Notes: a model not told the origin generated them from the sequence alone. 56,308 bases of DNA from Haloactinopolyspora alba (GCF_003014555.1 NZ_PYGE01000028.1:1-56308), one strand, 5' to 3'. Counted from the first letter of the stretch, positions 16,474-25,056 are shown. Translations and numbers: made by a program.

Positions 16474-16914
16474 TCAGTCGAGGGCGTGAGCGGAGTGGTG
16501 CGCCGTGACGGCGTAGAAGTTGCTGCTGGTCTCCCAGCGGTGGGCGGTGTCCGAGCCCATCGAGGTGTGCGACTGCCGCCACACGGACGCCAGGAGCGCG
16601 TCACCCGCCCAGAGGTTCGCCGCGCCGTGCAGCACGGCGTACAGGTCGTCGGCGATGTCGTCGACGTCGTGGGGATCGTCCGGGACGCCTCGGCACCTGG
16701 CCTGGATGCCGAGGATCAGGTCGGACTGGCTTCCTTCGCCGGACACGACGTACGAGGTCAGCACCACCACCCGGTCCGGGCTGGGCGGCATGCGCTTATG
16801 CACGATCCCGGTCTCGGTCACCGTGTACGCCCCGTCAGGGCGGTACGTGAGCCCAATCCCGGCGCCGGCGAGATGCGTCGACAGGCCGATGTCGACGCTG
16901 CGGGTCCAGCTCAT
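16474..16914 (-). CDS. Tail terminator-like protein
   Basis: 146 residues from ATG 16914, overlapping the previous stop (ATGA). RSVDIGLSTHLAGAGIGLTYRPDG, VVLTSYVVSGEGSQSDLILGIQARCRG and DDLYAVLHG match the minor capsid/tail terminator family often next to the tail tube gene. It would cap the tail at the head-proximal end. Confidence 0.7.
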   Translation of the reverse strand: MSWTRSVDIGLSTHLAGAGIGLTYRPDGAYTVTETGIVHKRMPPSPDRVVVLTSYVVSGEGSQSDLILGIQARCRGVPDDPHDVDDIADDLYAVLHGAANLWAGDALLASVWRQSHTSMGSDTAHRWETSSNFYAVTAHHSAHALD

Positions 16915-17270
16915 GACAGGCCCTGCCGGATCTGCTGGGCGATGATGTCGCGCACCGTGCCCCGGTTGGTCGTCATGGGCCGCTCGAGGTACTTCGCGGA
17001 CCGCCCCTCGTCGTGGTGGAAGTCCATCCGCTCGTGCTGCACGACCGCGTAGGGCGTGTTGTACGAGACCGCGGCACGCCGCGACCCGGGGTCGACGGAC
17101 ACCGTGCCGGACCGTTCGAGGGTGCCTTCCTCGATCGGGACCTCTTTGCGGGACTCCGTGAGCACGTGCTCGCCCGCGAGCCTCAACCCACGGAGCTCGG
17201 CCGCCCGCATGCTCGCGGAGACGGCCCCGCCGTTCCACTTGACCCGTACACGCTGGGCCACGGTGGCCAC
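16911..17270 (-). CDS. Head-tail connector (HK97 gp10-like)
   Basis: 119 residues, GTG 17270. LAGEHVLTESRKEVPIEEGTLERSG and AAVSYNTPYAVVQHERMDFHH are characteristic of the gp10-like/minor capsid tail-completion family. Part of the tightly packed connector block. Confidence 0.75.
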   Translation of the reverse strand: MATVAQRVRVKWNGGAVSASMRAAELRGLRLAGEHVLTESRKEVPIEEGTLERSGTVSVDPGSRRAAVSYNTPYAVVQHERMDFHHDEGRSAKYLERPMTTNRGTVRDIIAQQIRQGLS

Positions 17271-17273
17271 CCC

Positions 17274-17612
17274 CTACTTGCATGCGATGACGACGTGATC
17301 CGGCAGGCCGAGCCCACCGGACGTGAGCGGGCTGGTGGAGATGACGAGGGTTGCCGCGACCGGCGTGTGGTCGGGCAGAGCGACCCGCGACCCGGGCGGG
17401 AACAGTCCGGCCCGCTCGACCGGGGCGTAGATCGTGGTGTCGGACACGACCTCCGCGCCGGTCCGATCGCGGACGAGCTGCCGCCGGTTCTCGACGTAGC
17501 ACGCCACGTCTGCCACCGGCGCGCCGTAGATCGGGCCGTATGCGCCCTCGCCCTCGTACGGCTCGACGGTGACCCGGTGGACCCAGAACTCGGCCAGCTC
17601 GGCGACGGTCAT
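17274..17612 (-). CDS. Head-tail adaptor protein
   Basis: 112 residues. WVHRVTVEPYEGEGAYGPIYG and VENRRQLVRDRTGAEVVSDTTIY resemble phage head-closure proteins of the SPP1 gp16/HK97 gp7-type stopper group. ATG 17612 shares a base with the upstream stop. Confidence 0.65.
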   Translation of the reverse strand: MTVAELAEFWVHRVTVEPYEGEGAYGPIYGAPVADVACYVENRRQLVRDRTGAEVVSDTTIYAPVERAGLFPPGSRVALPDHTPVAATLVISTSPLTSGGLGLPDHVVIACK

Positions 17613-17950
17613 CAGACCTGGAGGACCGCGACAGTCACAGTCGCATCGGGCGCGGGGGAGTAGTCGATGTGCGCGACGCCTCCCGGCTGCCGGTACACCG
17701 GCTGCCCGCCGAGGTTGATGTGCCAGGCCTCACCGGCAGGCACGTTGATGGTGCGCTCGGCGACGTCGAGCCCGTCGAACTTCGCCGGGGTCGGGATCGT
17801 CACCGTGACCGCGGCCGCGGACCCGTTGTCGACGAGCAGCACGTGCCCCGGCGACAGCGGCATCGAGTTGCCGTCCACGTTCGCCGGCTCGGCCGCGGGC
17901 GCGAGCCCTGCGCTGGTGACGCGCTGGGGCGTGATCGGGGTGCGGGCCAT
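17612..17950 (-). CDS. Virion beta-domain protein (decoration-like)
   Basis: 112 residues with a mostly beta profile (GHVLLVDNGSAAAVTVTIPTPAKFDG, RTINVPAGEAWHINLGG). Small structural genes of this type in connector blocks often encode head decoration or accessory virion proteins. Assignment by context. Confidence 0.5.
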   Translation of the reverse strand: MARTPITPQRVTSAGLAPAAEPANVDGNSMPLSPGHVLLVDNGSAAAVTVTIPTPAKFDGLDVAERTINVPAGEAWHINLGGQPVYRQPGGVAHIDYSPAPDATVTVAVLQV

Positions 17951-17951
17951 A

Positions 17952-18131
17952 TCAGCGGGCCTCCAACTTGGTCTTGAGCTGGTCGACGGTCATGGCCCAC
18001 GCCTCATACGAGGGCACGCCGCGGCGGATGGCCAGCGCCACGAGCTCGGGCCTGGTGTCCGGCAGCGCGGGCGCGGCCGGCTTCGCGGCGGCGGGTTTGG
18101 CCGCCGGTTTCTGGGCAGGCTTGGTCGCCAT
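17952..18131 (-). CDS. Small Ala/Lys/Pro-rich protein with C-terminal helical domain
   Basis: 59 residues, ATG 18131. Residues 1-25 are a low-complexity AKPA stretch; the rest (RPELVALAIRRGVPSYEAWAMTVDQLKTKL) looks like a small HeH/LEM- or SAP-type helical motif common in phage head-region proteins. The 178 bases before it hold no further gene I can support. Confidence 0.5.
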   Translation of the reverse strand: MATKPAQKPAAKPAAAKPAAPALPDTRPELVALAIRRGVPSYEAWAMTVDQLKTKLEAR

Positions 18132-18309
18132 GTCGTGTCTCCTCGACGCGGGGTAGGGATGTGGGCGGGACGCAGGTCGCGTCATGGCAGGGAGGAAAGG
18201 AACCGGCGTGAAACTCCCCGACGCGGCCTTCGCACGTCACCGTGGTGGTTCGTGCCTTTGCCGGCGCGCGTTGACGCCCCGCCCACAGGACTGTGGGGTG
18301 ACGCGTTCG

Positions 18310-18738
18310 TCACCAGTTGTGCAGCGGCTCGCCGTGGAGCACGCCCGCGGTGACCAGGACCGTGGCAGCGTCAGGGCACAGGGTGTCCAGCGCCCGCGCC
18401 CGAGCATCAGCGGCCGCGGCCCCGCCCGCGTAGGACAGGCTGGCCGACCCGATGCCCTTCGACGTCACCGCCGTCTGCTTGGCCCCGGCCGTCCCGCCTG
18501 TCGGGTCGATCCCGGCGGCCGCCCACGACGCCGCCTGGGCGCACGTGGCGTCGGTGAACGCCTGCCGCAGGCCGGTGTCCGACGGGTACCCGTCGGCGTC
18601 GGTGGCGTACACCGCGGTCCTGGTCTTGCGCCGCACCAGCAGCGACGCAGACCGCAGCAGCGCGGCGACGTTCGCCGGTACCGGGTCGATCCCCCACGGC
18701 GACGCTGTCAGGTCGGTTTCGGTGGCGTAGGTCAGCAC
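18310..18738 (-). CDS. Head-tail connector (gp6-like)
   Basis: 142 residues from GTG 18738. VAALLRSASLLVRRKTRTAVYATDADGYPSD and QAFTDATCAQAASWAAAGID fit the all-helical gp6/gp15 connector family that joins the portal ring. First of the connector genes. Confidence 0.7.
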   Translation of the reverse strand: MLTYATETDLTASPWGIDPVPANVAALLRSASLLVRRKTRTAVYATDADGYPSDTGLRQAFTDATCAQAASWAAAGIDPTGGTAGAKQTAVTSKGIGSASLSYAGGAAAADARARALDTLCPDAATVLVTAGVLHGEPLHNW

Positions 18739-18754
18739 GAGCCCTCCTCAGGGG

Positions 18755-19024
18755 TCAGATGACCTCGACGCCGAGGTCACGCACGAACGCGGCCAGGTCC
18801 TCCGGGGTGGGCGCGGTGACGCCATGCGTGGTGGCGAGCTCGTCGACCTCGGTGGTCGTGGCTGTCGGCCGGGACGCGCCAGCGACCGCGAGGGCCGCGT
18901 GGACCTGCGCGACGGCGGCCAGGTCGGCCGGAGCCCAGTAGGGATAGCCGGCGGCGTCACGTTCGGTCGCGTCCGCCTTGGCTAGCTCGGCGAGCGTCGC
19001 GGCCTCGGCGCGGTGGTCAACCAT
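18755..19024 (-). CDS. Hypothetical head-region protein, 89 aa
   Basis: 89 acidic residues, ATG 19024, with a C-terminal segment (TPEDLAAFVRDLGVEVI) typical of small phage head genes. No named family. It starts divergently from the lipoprotein gene, with 60 bases between them. Confidence 0.5.
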   Translation of the reverse strand: MVDHRAEAATLAELAKADATERDAAGYPYWAPADLAAVAQVHAALAVAGASRPTATTTEVDELATTHGVTAPTPEDLAAFVRDLGVEVI

Positions 19025-19084
19025 GAGATGCCTCCTGGTGCGCGGATAGCCACCCGTCAGGGGCGGGTGACACCATGGCGCGCT

Positions 19085-19453
19085 ATGCGCATCGTGAGGG
19101 GGGCGGCCGCTGCCGCCGTGGTGGTCCTGCTGGCCGGATGCTCGAGCGACGATGAGCCTGATGCCGAACAGTCACCGGATGAGACGCCGGCGGCTGCCGA
19201 GGAGACACCGGAACTGACGTTCGCGGACCGGGCGCGTGAGCTGCCGGGTGGGTCGCTGTCTGGCGACGACCAGGCCGTGGAGGACCTGGCTGGGCAGGTG
19301 TGCGACCGGTACGAGTCGCTGCCGCCGGAGCAGGCCGACACGATGATGCTCGGCCAGCTGACCGACCTGGGCGCGTTCGAGGACGAGCAGTCCGCCCGCG
19401 GCTTCGTGGAGCTGGCCATCGGGGAGTTCTGCCCCGACGTCGCAGCGTCATGA
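19085..19453 (+). CDS. Lipoprotein, plus-strand moron inside the structural operon
   Basis: 122 residues from ATG 19085. A basic start, hydrophobic core and lipobox (AAAAAVVVLLAGC) define a type II signal peptide with the lipidated Cys at residue 20. An acidic linker (DDEPDAEQSPDETPAAAEETPE) and a compact domain with two further Cys (QVCDRYESLPPEQ, FVELAIGEFCPDVAAS) follow, resembling the small DUF732-like actinobacterial secreted domain. It is transcribed against all surrounding virion genes and closed by a bidirectional terminator, so it is probably expressed in the lysogen and displayed on the cell surface. Superinfection exclusion is a reasonable hypothesis. Confidence 0.8.
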   Translation: MRIVRGAAAAAVVVLLAGCSSDDEPDAEQSPDETPAAAEETPELTFADRARELPGGSLSGDDQAVEDLAGQVCDRYESLPPEQADTMMLGQLTDLGAFEDEQSARGFVELAIGEFCPDVAAS

Positions 19454-19460
19454 CCCAGAC

Positions 19461-19495
19461 TGTGGCCGGTCACCCCCCGTCGGTGACCGGCCACA
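19461..19495. terminator. Bidirectional terminator between converging genes
   Basis: Perfect 14-bp stem (TGTGGCCGGTCACC) with a 7-base loop, placed between the plus-strand lipoprotein stop and the minus-strand stop at 19506. Confidence 0.75.
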
Positions 19496-19505
19496 GTGGC
19501 TCGGG

Positions 19506-19826
19506 TCAGCTCTGGGTGGAGTGCGGCCCGGTGACGATGCTGGACCGGTTCTTGCCCTCGGCCTCGGCCTCGAGCACCCGGGTCACCTCGTCGGGGTTCT
19601 CGGTGTTGGCCAGGTACTCGTTGACGTCGTCCACGTTGTGCTCGGCCGGGTCGAACAGCCCGTCCGGCTCGCCGGTCGTGGACTCGCTGTCCGGCTGGTC
19701 GGCCGCCCGCTCCTCGGGCTCCGGGTCGGCCTCGATGCGATCCCAGTTCGGCAGCCTGTCCAGCCGTGCGCTGGGCTTCTGGTACGACACCACGTCGTCG
19801 GTGTTGCGGTTCCGGTACGTGTACAT
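19506..19826 (-). CDS. Hypothetical acidic protein after the coat gene, 106 aa
   Basis: ATG 19826. Starts MYTYRNRNTDDVVSYQKP, then a highly acidic region (DPEPEERAADQPDSEST) and a helical ending. Position behind the coat gene suggests a virion accessory or head-maturation role, but no family is recognised. Confidence 0.55.
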   Translation of the reverse strand: MYTYRNRNTDDVVSYQKPSARLDRLPNWDRIEADPEPEERAADQPDSESTTGEPDGLFDPAEHNVDDVNEYLANTENPDEVTRVLEAEAEGKNRSSIVTGPHSTQS

Positions 19827-19864
19827 GGTTGCTCCGTGTTCTCGGGATGGGCACCCTGGACGAT

Positions 19865-19893
19865 GGGGCTCGCCCGGCGTGCGGGCGAGCCCC
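19865..19893. terminator. Terminator after the coat gene
   Basis: 11-bp perfect stem GGGGCTCGCCC with a 7-base loop just past the coat stop (19913). It would attenuate transcription between the abundant coat product and the connector genes. Confidence 0.7.
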
Positions 19894-19912
19894 ACCACTC
19901 ACCGGGGACGGG

Positions 19913-20830
19913 TCAGGTCTGGTCCGGGCCCTTGATGAGCACGGCGCGGGCGGAGTCGAGGGTCTTCACCCCGTACAGGCAGTCGACGGACACGATGTCG
20001 CTCTTGGTGTCCATGTCGTAGTCCATGATCACGCGCAGACCGAAGCCCTTGTACGAGGCGATGGCCGCGTTCTGCGCCCCGCGGGGCAGCGCCAGCGGCC
20101 GGGTCGCCAGCGCGACCGCGGTGCGGTGGAACCCGACACCCACCTCCGTGGTGGGCTCACCGATGGCCGGCGACGACGCGGGCGGCTCGATGTTCTGCGT
20201 CATGTACGGGTCGAAGCCGAACAGCCGGCGGCCAAGGTTGGCCTCCCGCAGACCCTCGGTGTCGCCGCGGGCGTCGGACCGGTTGAGCAGGTCGTCACCC
20301 ATCCACGACGCCGAGATGGTCGGCCCGACGATGGCGCGCCGCTCCGTCGTCGGCACGTTGTTCAGGTTGAGCACCCGGCCCGCGTCGATGGTGGTGCGGG
20401 GGTTGCTCCAGTCGTACAGGTTGTCCCCGGCCACCACGCCGACCTCGGCGGTGACGTCGTTGCGGAACGCCAGGATGTCCCGGTCGATCTTCTGGCTGAT
20501 GGCCTCCATCGCCGGGTCGAGCAGCTGCTCGCTGAAGTCCTCGATGTCCAGCGTCATCTGCTTGCTGGTGACCGAGAACGACACGTCGGCGAAGTGGTTG
20601 AGCACCACCGGGATGCCGTTCTCTGTGGCGTCCTGCACGTTGATGCTCGTGCCGTTGTACTCGTCGGCCGTGAAGACCGCCGGCTGGCGAATGGTGATGG
20701 TGTCACCGACCTTGGCCACGAACTCCTGCTCGTAGTCGCGGTGCACCAGCGGCGCCATGACGGTGGTCTCGTACAGGTTGGCCAGCGCCCTCGTGGCGAT
20801 GACCTGGGGGGTGAGGAACGAGTTGGGCAT
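19913..20830 (-). CDS. Major capsid protein (P22 coat-like)
   Basis: 305 residues, ATG 20830. MPNSFLTPQVIATRALANLYETTVMAPLVHRDYEQEFVAKVGDTITIRQP and the SFSVTSKQMTLDIEDFSEQ region match the P22 coat protein family, an HK97-fold coat used by many actinophages. It follows the scaffold gene with 11 bases between. (Motifs quoted in part: key segments are ATRALANLYE, GDTITIRQP and DIEDFSEQLLDPA.). Confidence 0.88.
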   Translation of the reverse strand: MPNSFLTPQVIATRALANLYETTVMAPLVHRDYEQEFVAKVGDTITIRQPAVFTADEYNGTSINVQDATENGIPVVLNHFADVSFSVTSKQMTLDIEDFSEQLLDPAMEAISQKIDRDILAFRNDVTAEVGVVAGDNLYDWSNPRTTIDAGRVLNLNNVPTTERRAIVGPTISASWMGDDLLNRSDARGDTEGLREANLGRRLFGFDPYMTQNIEPPASSPAIGEPTTEVGVGFHRTAVALATRPLALPRGAQNAAIASYKGFGLRVIMDYDMDTKSDIVSVDCLYGVKTLDSARAVLIKGPDQT

Positions 20831-20841
20831 GTGTGTTCACC

Positions 20842-21702
20842 TCAGGATGGGTCGTGGGAGAGCTTGCGCGCCTTCGACCGCGCCTTGCGCTGCTCCTCGA
20901 CGGACAGTTGGTTGGGCGGTGAGCTGTCGCCGGACCCGCCGGTGAAATCGCCACCTGTCTTGGCCGGGGGCTCCTGGCCCTGGACCTTGAACTTCGGCTC
21001 GTCCTCGACGGTCTTCTTGACGAGCTCACGGAGCTTGTCGTTGAAGTCCTCCGCGGACGGGTCGAGCTTTTCGAGCTTTTCCACGAACGACCGCGAGTCC
21101 GTCAGGGCCTCGGGGTCCGCGCTGTACTTGCCGGCCGCCTTGAACACGGCCAGTTCCACCAGCGCCGACCGGTGCGCTGACTTGGTGGAGTCCAGCTCCT
21201 CAGCCAGCTTCGCCGGGTCCGGCGGGGTGTCGTCTTCCTTCAGACCGAGCGCCTTCGCGATCCCGTCCAGGGCGTCGTTGTACTTCTTCTCGACCTGGGT
21301 CTTGCTGGTGCGGTGGTCGCCGGCTTCCTTGCGGGTGTCCCGGATGAGCTTCTGCGCCCACTCGGGTAGGTCTTCGACCTTGTCCGGCCCGCCGGACCCG
21401 CTGCCGTCGCCGGTGCCCTGGCCGCCGGTGTCACCACCGGTGCCGCCCTGGCCACCATCAGCTCCGCCGTCACCGCCTGTCCCGCCGGAGGCTCCGCTGT
21501 CGCCGCCCTGGCCGCCGTCCCCGGACCCGCCGGAGTCGCCACCAGAACCGGAGCCGGATCCTCCGCCGTCGTCGCCTCCGGAGCTACCTCCGGACCCGCC
21601 GCCATCCGGCCCATCGGTGTCGAAACCGATCACGGGGCCGGAGCCGAACAGGCGCAGGCCGAGAGCCCGGGTCATGCGGTTGAAGCTGGTGCTGTTTCCC
21701 AT
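20842..21702 (-). CDS. Scaffolding protein with long Gly/Ser/Asp linker
   Basis: 286 residues, ATG 21702. After a short N-terminal segment there is an extraordinary Gly/Ser/Asp-rich stretch of about 70 residues (about 33-105). The typical scaffold region follows: LPEWAQKLIRDTRKEAGDHR, a helical part with KALGLKEDD, and a basic C-terminus (EEQRKARSKARKLSHDPS) that would contact the coat. The low-complexity linker is much longer than usual and makes the DNA at about 21.4-21.6 kb repetitive. Confidence 0.8.
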   Translation of the reverse strand: MGNSTSFNRMTRALGLRLFGSGPVIGFDTDGPDGGGSGGSSGGDDGGGSGSGSGGDSGGSGDGGQGGDSGASGGTGGDGGADGGQGGTGGDTGGQGTGDGSGSGGPDKVEDLPEWAQKLIRDTRKEAGDHRTSKTQVEKKYNDALDGIAKALGLKEDDTPPDPAKLAEELDSTKSAHRSALVELAVFKAAGKYSADPEALTDSRSFVEKLEKLDPSAEDFNDKLRELVKKTVEDEPKFKVQGQEPPAKTGGDFTGGSGDSSPPNQLSVEEQRKARSKARKLSHDPS

Positions 21703-21796
21703 GTCGTTGCCCTCCTGGGGCGGTGAGTGCCCGCGCCAGGCGGGCCAGCTGACGGTGTGCCGATACGTGGGCGGGCCTGCCGCCCACGGAGAAAGA

Positions 21797-21830
21797 CCGA
21801 GCAGCCACCGGGGGGCTGGTGGCTGCTCGG
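21797..21830. terminator. Terminator between minor capsid and scaffold genes
   Basis: Perfect 13-bp stem CCGAGCAGCCACC with an 8-base loop, directly after the minor capsid stop (21847). Confidence 0.7.
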
Positions 21831-21846
21831 ACGTGTGTGTGCGCTC

Positions 21847-22938
21847 CTACCGGGCGCGGCCGATCTGCTCGCGGTGCCGCTGCCGTTTCAGCGCCTCGTG
21901 TGACGCGAGGTGGTCACGGAGCGCGCCCTGCCACTGGCGGACCTTCGCGCCCGCGCGTGCGCGCGCGTGCTCGGTGAGCGCGCCGGCCTCGCGGCGTTTC
22001 CACTCCCGGATGCGCCGCTCGATGGCGCGTTGCCGCTGCTGCTGCTCGTACCCGTCCGGCTCCGAGCTGCCCCGCGGCGTCGTCAGGCCCGGCATGTACG
22101 CGGACACCGAGTGGCGGCAGTTCGGGTGGAACAGCCCGGCGCGGCGCGCCTCGTCCAGCGAGCCGTCGACGTCGACGGTGACCGGCTCGCCCGTGGCCGG
22201 GTTGACCGCTGTCACCCGGCCAGCGCCGCCGGACGTGGACAGCACCTTCCCCTCGTACGGGCGGCACAGCGGGCACTCGCGTGGACTGTCCGACACGATC
22301 ACCAGGTCCAGCCCGGAACCTGTCAGGCGGTCCACGTGAGCGTCGACGGCCGCCCGCCCGGTCGCGGTGCGCACGGCCATCTCGACGTAGGAAGCGAGGT
22401 CCCACCCGCGTCCCGCCCGGTCCACGAACCCTGTGACGCCACGCGCCACGAGCTGGTCGATGGCCCGCTGAGCGGCCTCACGACGGGAATCCGCACCGAG
22501 GAGCACCCCGCCGGACGCGGCCGCGATGACGTCGCGGTACACGCCCAGCGCCCACGGCAGGAGCCGCGTATGCGCCTCCTGCACGCTCGTCACCGTCTCG
22601 GCCGCGAGCGCGGCCACGCCCGCCGAACCGGGCACCCTGCCCGCCGGGTCGCCGGCCGCGTCGCCGAGCTCGTCGACGGCCGCCCGGTCACCGATGTTGG
22701 CGGCCTGCTCGACCGCGGCCGCCACTGTCCGGGCGGACTCCTGCGCTAGCTGCTCGGCGACCTGCTCCACGTGGCGGCGCAGCTCCCGCACCGCGGCGAG
22801 CTGGTCACCGATCTCCTCGTCTCGGAGGTCACGCGCCACCAGCCGGGCGATGCGTTCGATGAGGACCCGCTCCGCGTCCAGGTACAGCGCGGCCGTAGCC
22901 CGAGCCAGGCCCGCGGCCTGGTCGGGGGACACGGCCAC
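21847..22938 (-). CDS. Minor capsid protein (MuF / min_cap2-like)
   Basis: 363 residues from GTG 22938. The C-terminal half carries the MuF-type signature DSPRECPLCRPYEGKVLS followed by AGLFHPNCRHSVSAYMPG. A helical N-terminal half and a basic tail complete the pattern. These proteins sit between portal and scaffold genes and are packaged or bound to the portal. Confidence 0.82.
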   Translation of the reverse strand: MAVSPDQAAGLARATAALYLDAERVLIERIARLVARDLRDEEIGDQLAAVRELRRHVEQVAEQLAQESARTVAAAVEQAANIGDRAAVDELGDAAGDPAGRVPGSAGVAALAAETVTSVQEAHTRLLPWALGVYRDVIAAASGGVLLGADSRREAAQRAIDQLVARGVTGFVDRAGRGWDLASYVEMAVRTATGRAAVDAHVDRLTGSGLDLVIVSDSPRECPLCRPYEGKVLSTSGGAGRVTAVNPATGEPVTVDVDGSLDEARRAGLFHPNCRHSVSAYMPGLTTPRGSSEPDGYEQQQRQRAIERRIREWKRREAGALTEHARARAGAKVRQWQGALRDHLASHEALKRQRHREQIGRAR

Positions 22939-22941
22939 GGC

Positions 22942-24486
22942 CTACTCCTCCTCGGTGGCGGCACCGCCGAGGGTGATCGGGTCGGGCACCGACCGGCCCG
23001 ACTCGGCTGCGATCTTCGCGGCCTCCGCATCGATCTGCGTGTCGTCCCAGTCCGGGTGGAGCATCGCCACGCGGGTCCTCGTCGACGCGGCCTCGGCAGC
23101 CGTGATGAGTTGGAGGGTCTTGGCCTGCACCTCGGGGTGGTCGGTGGTGCCGTCCGGCCACTCGATCTGCAACCCCTCCGGGGTGACGGCTCGGCGGAAT
23201 CGGGCCGCATCCAGCTGAAGGATGATGCTCCACAGTCGCCGGAGCTGCGGCCGCCAGTAGTTGACCTTCCGGCCGCGAGTCGTGAACGACTTGTTCTCCC
23301 GCGTCCGGACCTCCGTCGCGGTCATCGCGTTCGCGGTCTCGGTGCTGTCGCCGAACGTCTGCATCGAGTAGCCGGCCGACTGCACGATCTGCGAGGTGAG
23401 CGCGTCCACCGTGGACTGGTGCTCCTCCACCCTGATCTTGAATTGGTTGAGGGTGAGCCCGCCTTCCGAGGTGGGCGGCATGGCCAGGGCCTCGTACACC
23501 TCACGTTCGGCGTTGAACGCCGCGCCTTTGCCGGTGCCGAGGTCGTCGAGGTAGGCCTCCGGGACGATGATCCGCGCCTTCGCGAGGCGCAGGTCCCGCA
23601 TCCACGACGTCCACGTCTCGTCGAGGGCGTCCAGCATCGGTTCCAGGGTGGAGTAGTCCGACCTGCCCAGCGGCGAGCCGCGGAGGACCCTGTTCGGGCG
23701 CATGTTCGGCACGTACACCACCGACAGCCCGTCGACGTCGGTGGTGATGCCGCCCTGCTCGTCGACGAGGACCGCGAACGCCTCGGTGTCCGGGTGGTCC
23801 TCGAGCGGCACCATCGTGCCGAGCCGGTCGCTGGTGCCCTTGTACAGGCCGTGGTACACGCGGCCGCGCTCGTGGCGCTCGAGGTGCCGCCACACCTCGC
23901 TCGTCTTCTCGTCCTCCGCGACGACCCGCCAGAACGTGACCGCAGCGAGCCGGCCCCGGGTGAACTCCGGGACGGCCACGTCGGCCGGGATCACGTCGAC
24001 GAGCGGGTGGTCCGCGACCGTCTCGTCCACGGAGCCGCGCAGGTACACGCCGCCGTATGCGGCGCAGGTCTCGCCGGCTTCCAGCAGCAGCGGGTGCATG
24101 CCGATCAGCTCGTCCGCGAGCTCGAGCACGCGGGTCTGCGTCTCCTTGTCGTCCGTGTGGAACTGCGGCGGCTCGGAGAACAGCAGGTCCGCGGAGGTCT
24201 CGGCGATGTCCCCGGCGAGCGGCACGTGCAGTTTCGGGTTCCGCTGCTGCCCGGACGACAGCGGCGCGCCCCAGAACCAGCGGGCGACCTTCCCGACGAC
24301 GCCGCCGCGGTGCTGGCTGGGCCGGTCGAGCTGTTTCAGGTCCACACCGCCGGAGCTGTTGCCGCCGTACACCTCCGCGAGCTCATCCGGGTTGCCGGAG
24401 TACCAGGCTCCCCACTCGCGGAAGAGGCGCTGCTCGGGTTCGATGGCGCGGGGCGGCCACTGCTGGTCACCGATGGGCAGGGGCAT
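22942..24486 (-). CDS. Portal protein
   Basis: 514 residues from ATG 24486 with GGAGG ten bases upstream. WRHLERHERGRVYHGLYKG, DALDETWTSWMRDLRLAKARIIVPE and the long helix region with NAMTATEVRTRENKSFTTRGRK are typical of actinophage SPP1-type portals. It forms the dodecameric DNA channel and docks the terminase. Confidence 0.9.
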   Translation of the reverse strand: MPLPIGDQQWPPRAIEPEQRLFREWGAWYSGNPDELAEVYGGNSSGGVDLKQLDRPSQHRGGVVGKVARWFWGAPLSSGQQRNPKLHVPLAGDIAETSADLLFSEPPQFHTDDKETQTRVLELADELIGMHPLLLEAGETCAAYGGVYLRGSVDETVADHPLVDVIPADVAVPEFTRGRLAAVTFWRVVAEDEKTSEVWRHLERHERGRVYHGLYKGTSDRLGTMVPLEDHPDTEAFAVLVDEQGGITTDVDGLSVVYVPNMRPNRVLRGSPLGRSDYSTLEPMLDALDETWTSWMRDLRLAKARIIVPEAYLDDLGTGKGAAFNAEREVYEALAMPPTSEGGLTLNQFKIRVEEHQSTVDALTSQIVQSAGYSMQTFGDSTETANAMTATEVRTRENKSFTTRGRKVNYWRPQLRRLWSIILQLDAARFRRAVTPEGLQIEWPDGTTDHPEVQAKTLQLITAAEAASTRTRVAMLHPDWDDTQIDAEAAKIAAESGRSVPDPITLGGAATEEE

Positions 24487-24521
24487 CAGACCGTCGCCTC
24501 CGGGTGTCTGTGCTGGCGGGT

Positions 24522-24544
24522 AGGGGTGACAACCTGACGCCCCT
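24522..24544. repeat. 23-bp inverted-repeat element, copy A
   Basis: An imperfectly palindromic 23-mer beginning AGGGGTGAC and ending GACGCCCCT. Copy B, in the opposite orientation at 25087-25109, matches it at 21 of 23 positions. The pair brackets the two small genes 24554-25056. Confidence 0.6.
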
Positions 24545-24553
24545 GGGTAGCGG

Positions 24554-24811
24554 TCAGTCGCCGTCGCGGTCCCGGTCGGTGGGGTGCTCGATCGCCTCCG
24601 CGACACGGAGCATCCCGATGCGCTCGAACCAGGTCATGCCGTCCGACCACCAGGTGCTCAGCCGTGTCTGCCCGTCGACGTCGGTGACCTTCATGACGAC
24701 GACAGCGCCACCAACCAGGTCGTCCGCCGCGAGGGTGCAGCGCATGCCGAGGGCGTCGACCACGGGACCGAGCGGCTGGGTGCCGTCCTCGTCAGGGCCG
24801 GCGGTGGTCAC
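24554..24811 (-). CDS. Hypothetical protein, 85 aa
   Basis: GTG 24811 overlaps the previous stop (GTGA). LGMRCTLAADDLVGGAVVVMKVTDVDGQTRLSTWWSDGMTWFERIGML reads as a small beta domain. It is co-transcribed with the Acb2-like gene and lies with it between the two 23-bp inverted elements. Function unknown. Confidence 0.55.
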   Translation of the reverse strand: MTTAGPDEDGTQPLGPVVDALGMRCTLAADDLVGGAVVVMKVTDVDGQTRLSTWWSDGMTWFERIGMLRVAEAIEHPTDRDRDGD

Positions 24812-25056
24812 TGGCGGGACGCGACCACGGCTGCGCGGACGGCCCAGTCCTTGGCCTCGATCAGCTTGCCGAGGCTCGTGGTGACCTCCGGCCCGGTGAG
24901 GGCGACCAGGCGGTGCGCGAGGTCGTGGAACGGCTTCGAGACCTCGGCCAGGTGCGGCGGCAGGTGGCTGTAGTCGAAGTGGCGCAGCACGGCGGCCGTG
25001 GCGGGGTGCACGTCCGGGCCGTCGGTCCGGTTGTCGCTGGTGGTGTTGTCGTCCAT
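24808..25056 (-). CDS. Acb2/Tad1-hairpin-like small protein (anti-CBASS candidate)
   Basis: 82 residues, ATG 25056. The pattern HFDYSHLPPHLAEVSKPF, DLAHRLVALTGPE and LGKLIEAKDWAVRAAV corresponds, as I recall it, to the small helical phage proteins annotated with an Acb2/Tad1 hairpin domain. Characterised members bind cyclic oligonucleotide signals of CBASS or Thoeris defence and keep them from effectors. Location among late genes next to the portal is unusual for an early-acting sponge but common for this family in actinophages. Identification is from memory of the motif, not an alignment. Confidence 0.5.
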   Translation of the reverse strand: MDDNTTSDNRTDGPDVHPATAAVLRHFDYSHLPPHLAEVSKPFHDLAHRLVALTGPEVTTSLGKLIEAKDWAVRAAVVASRQ

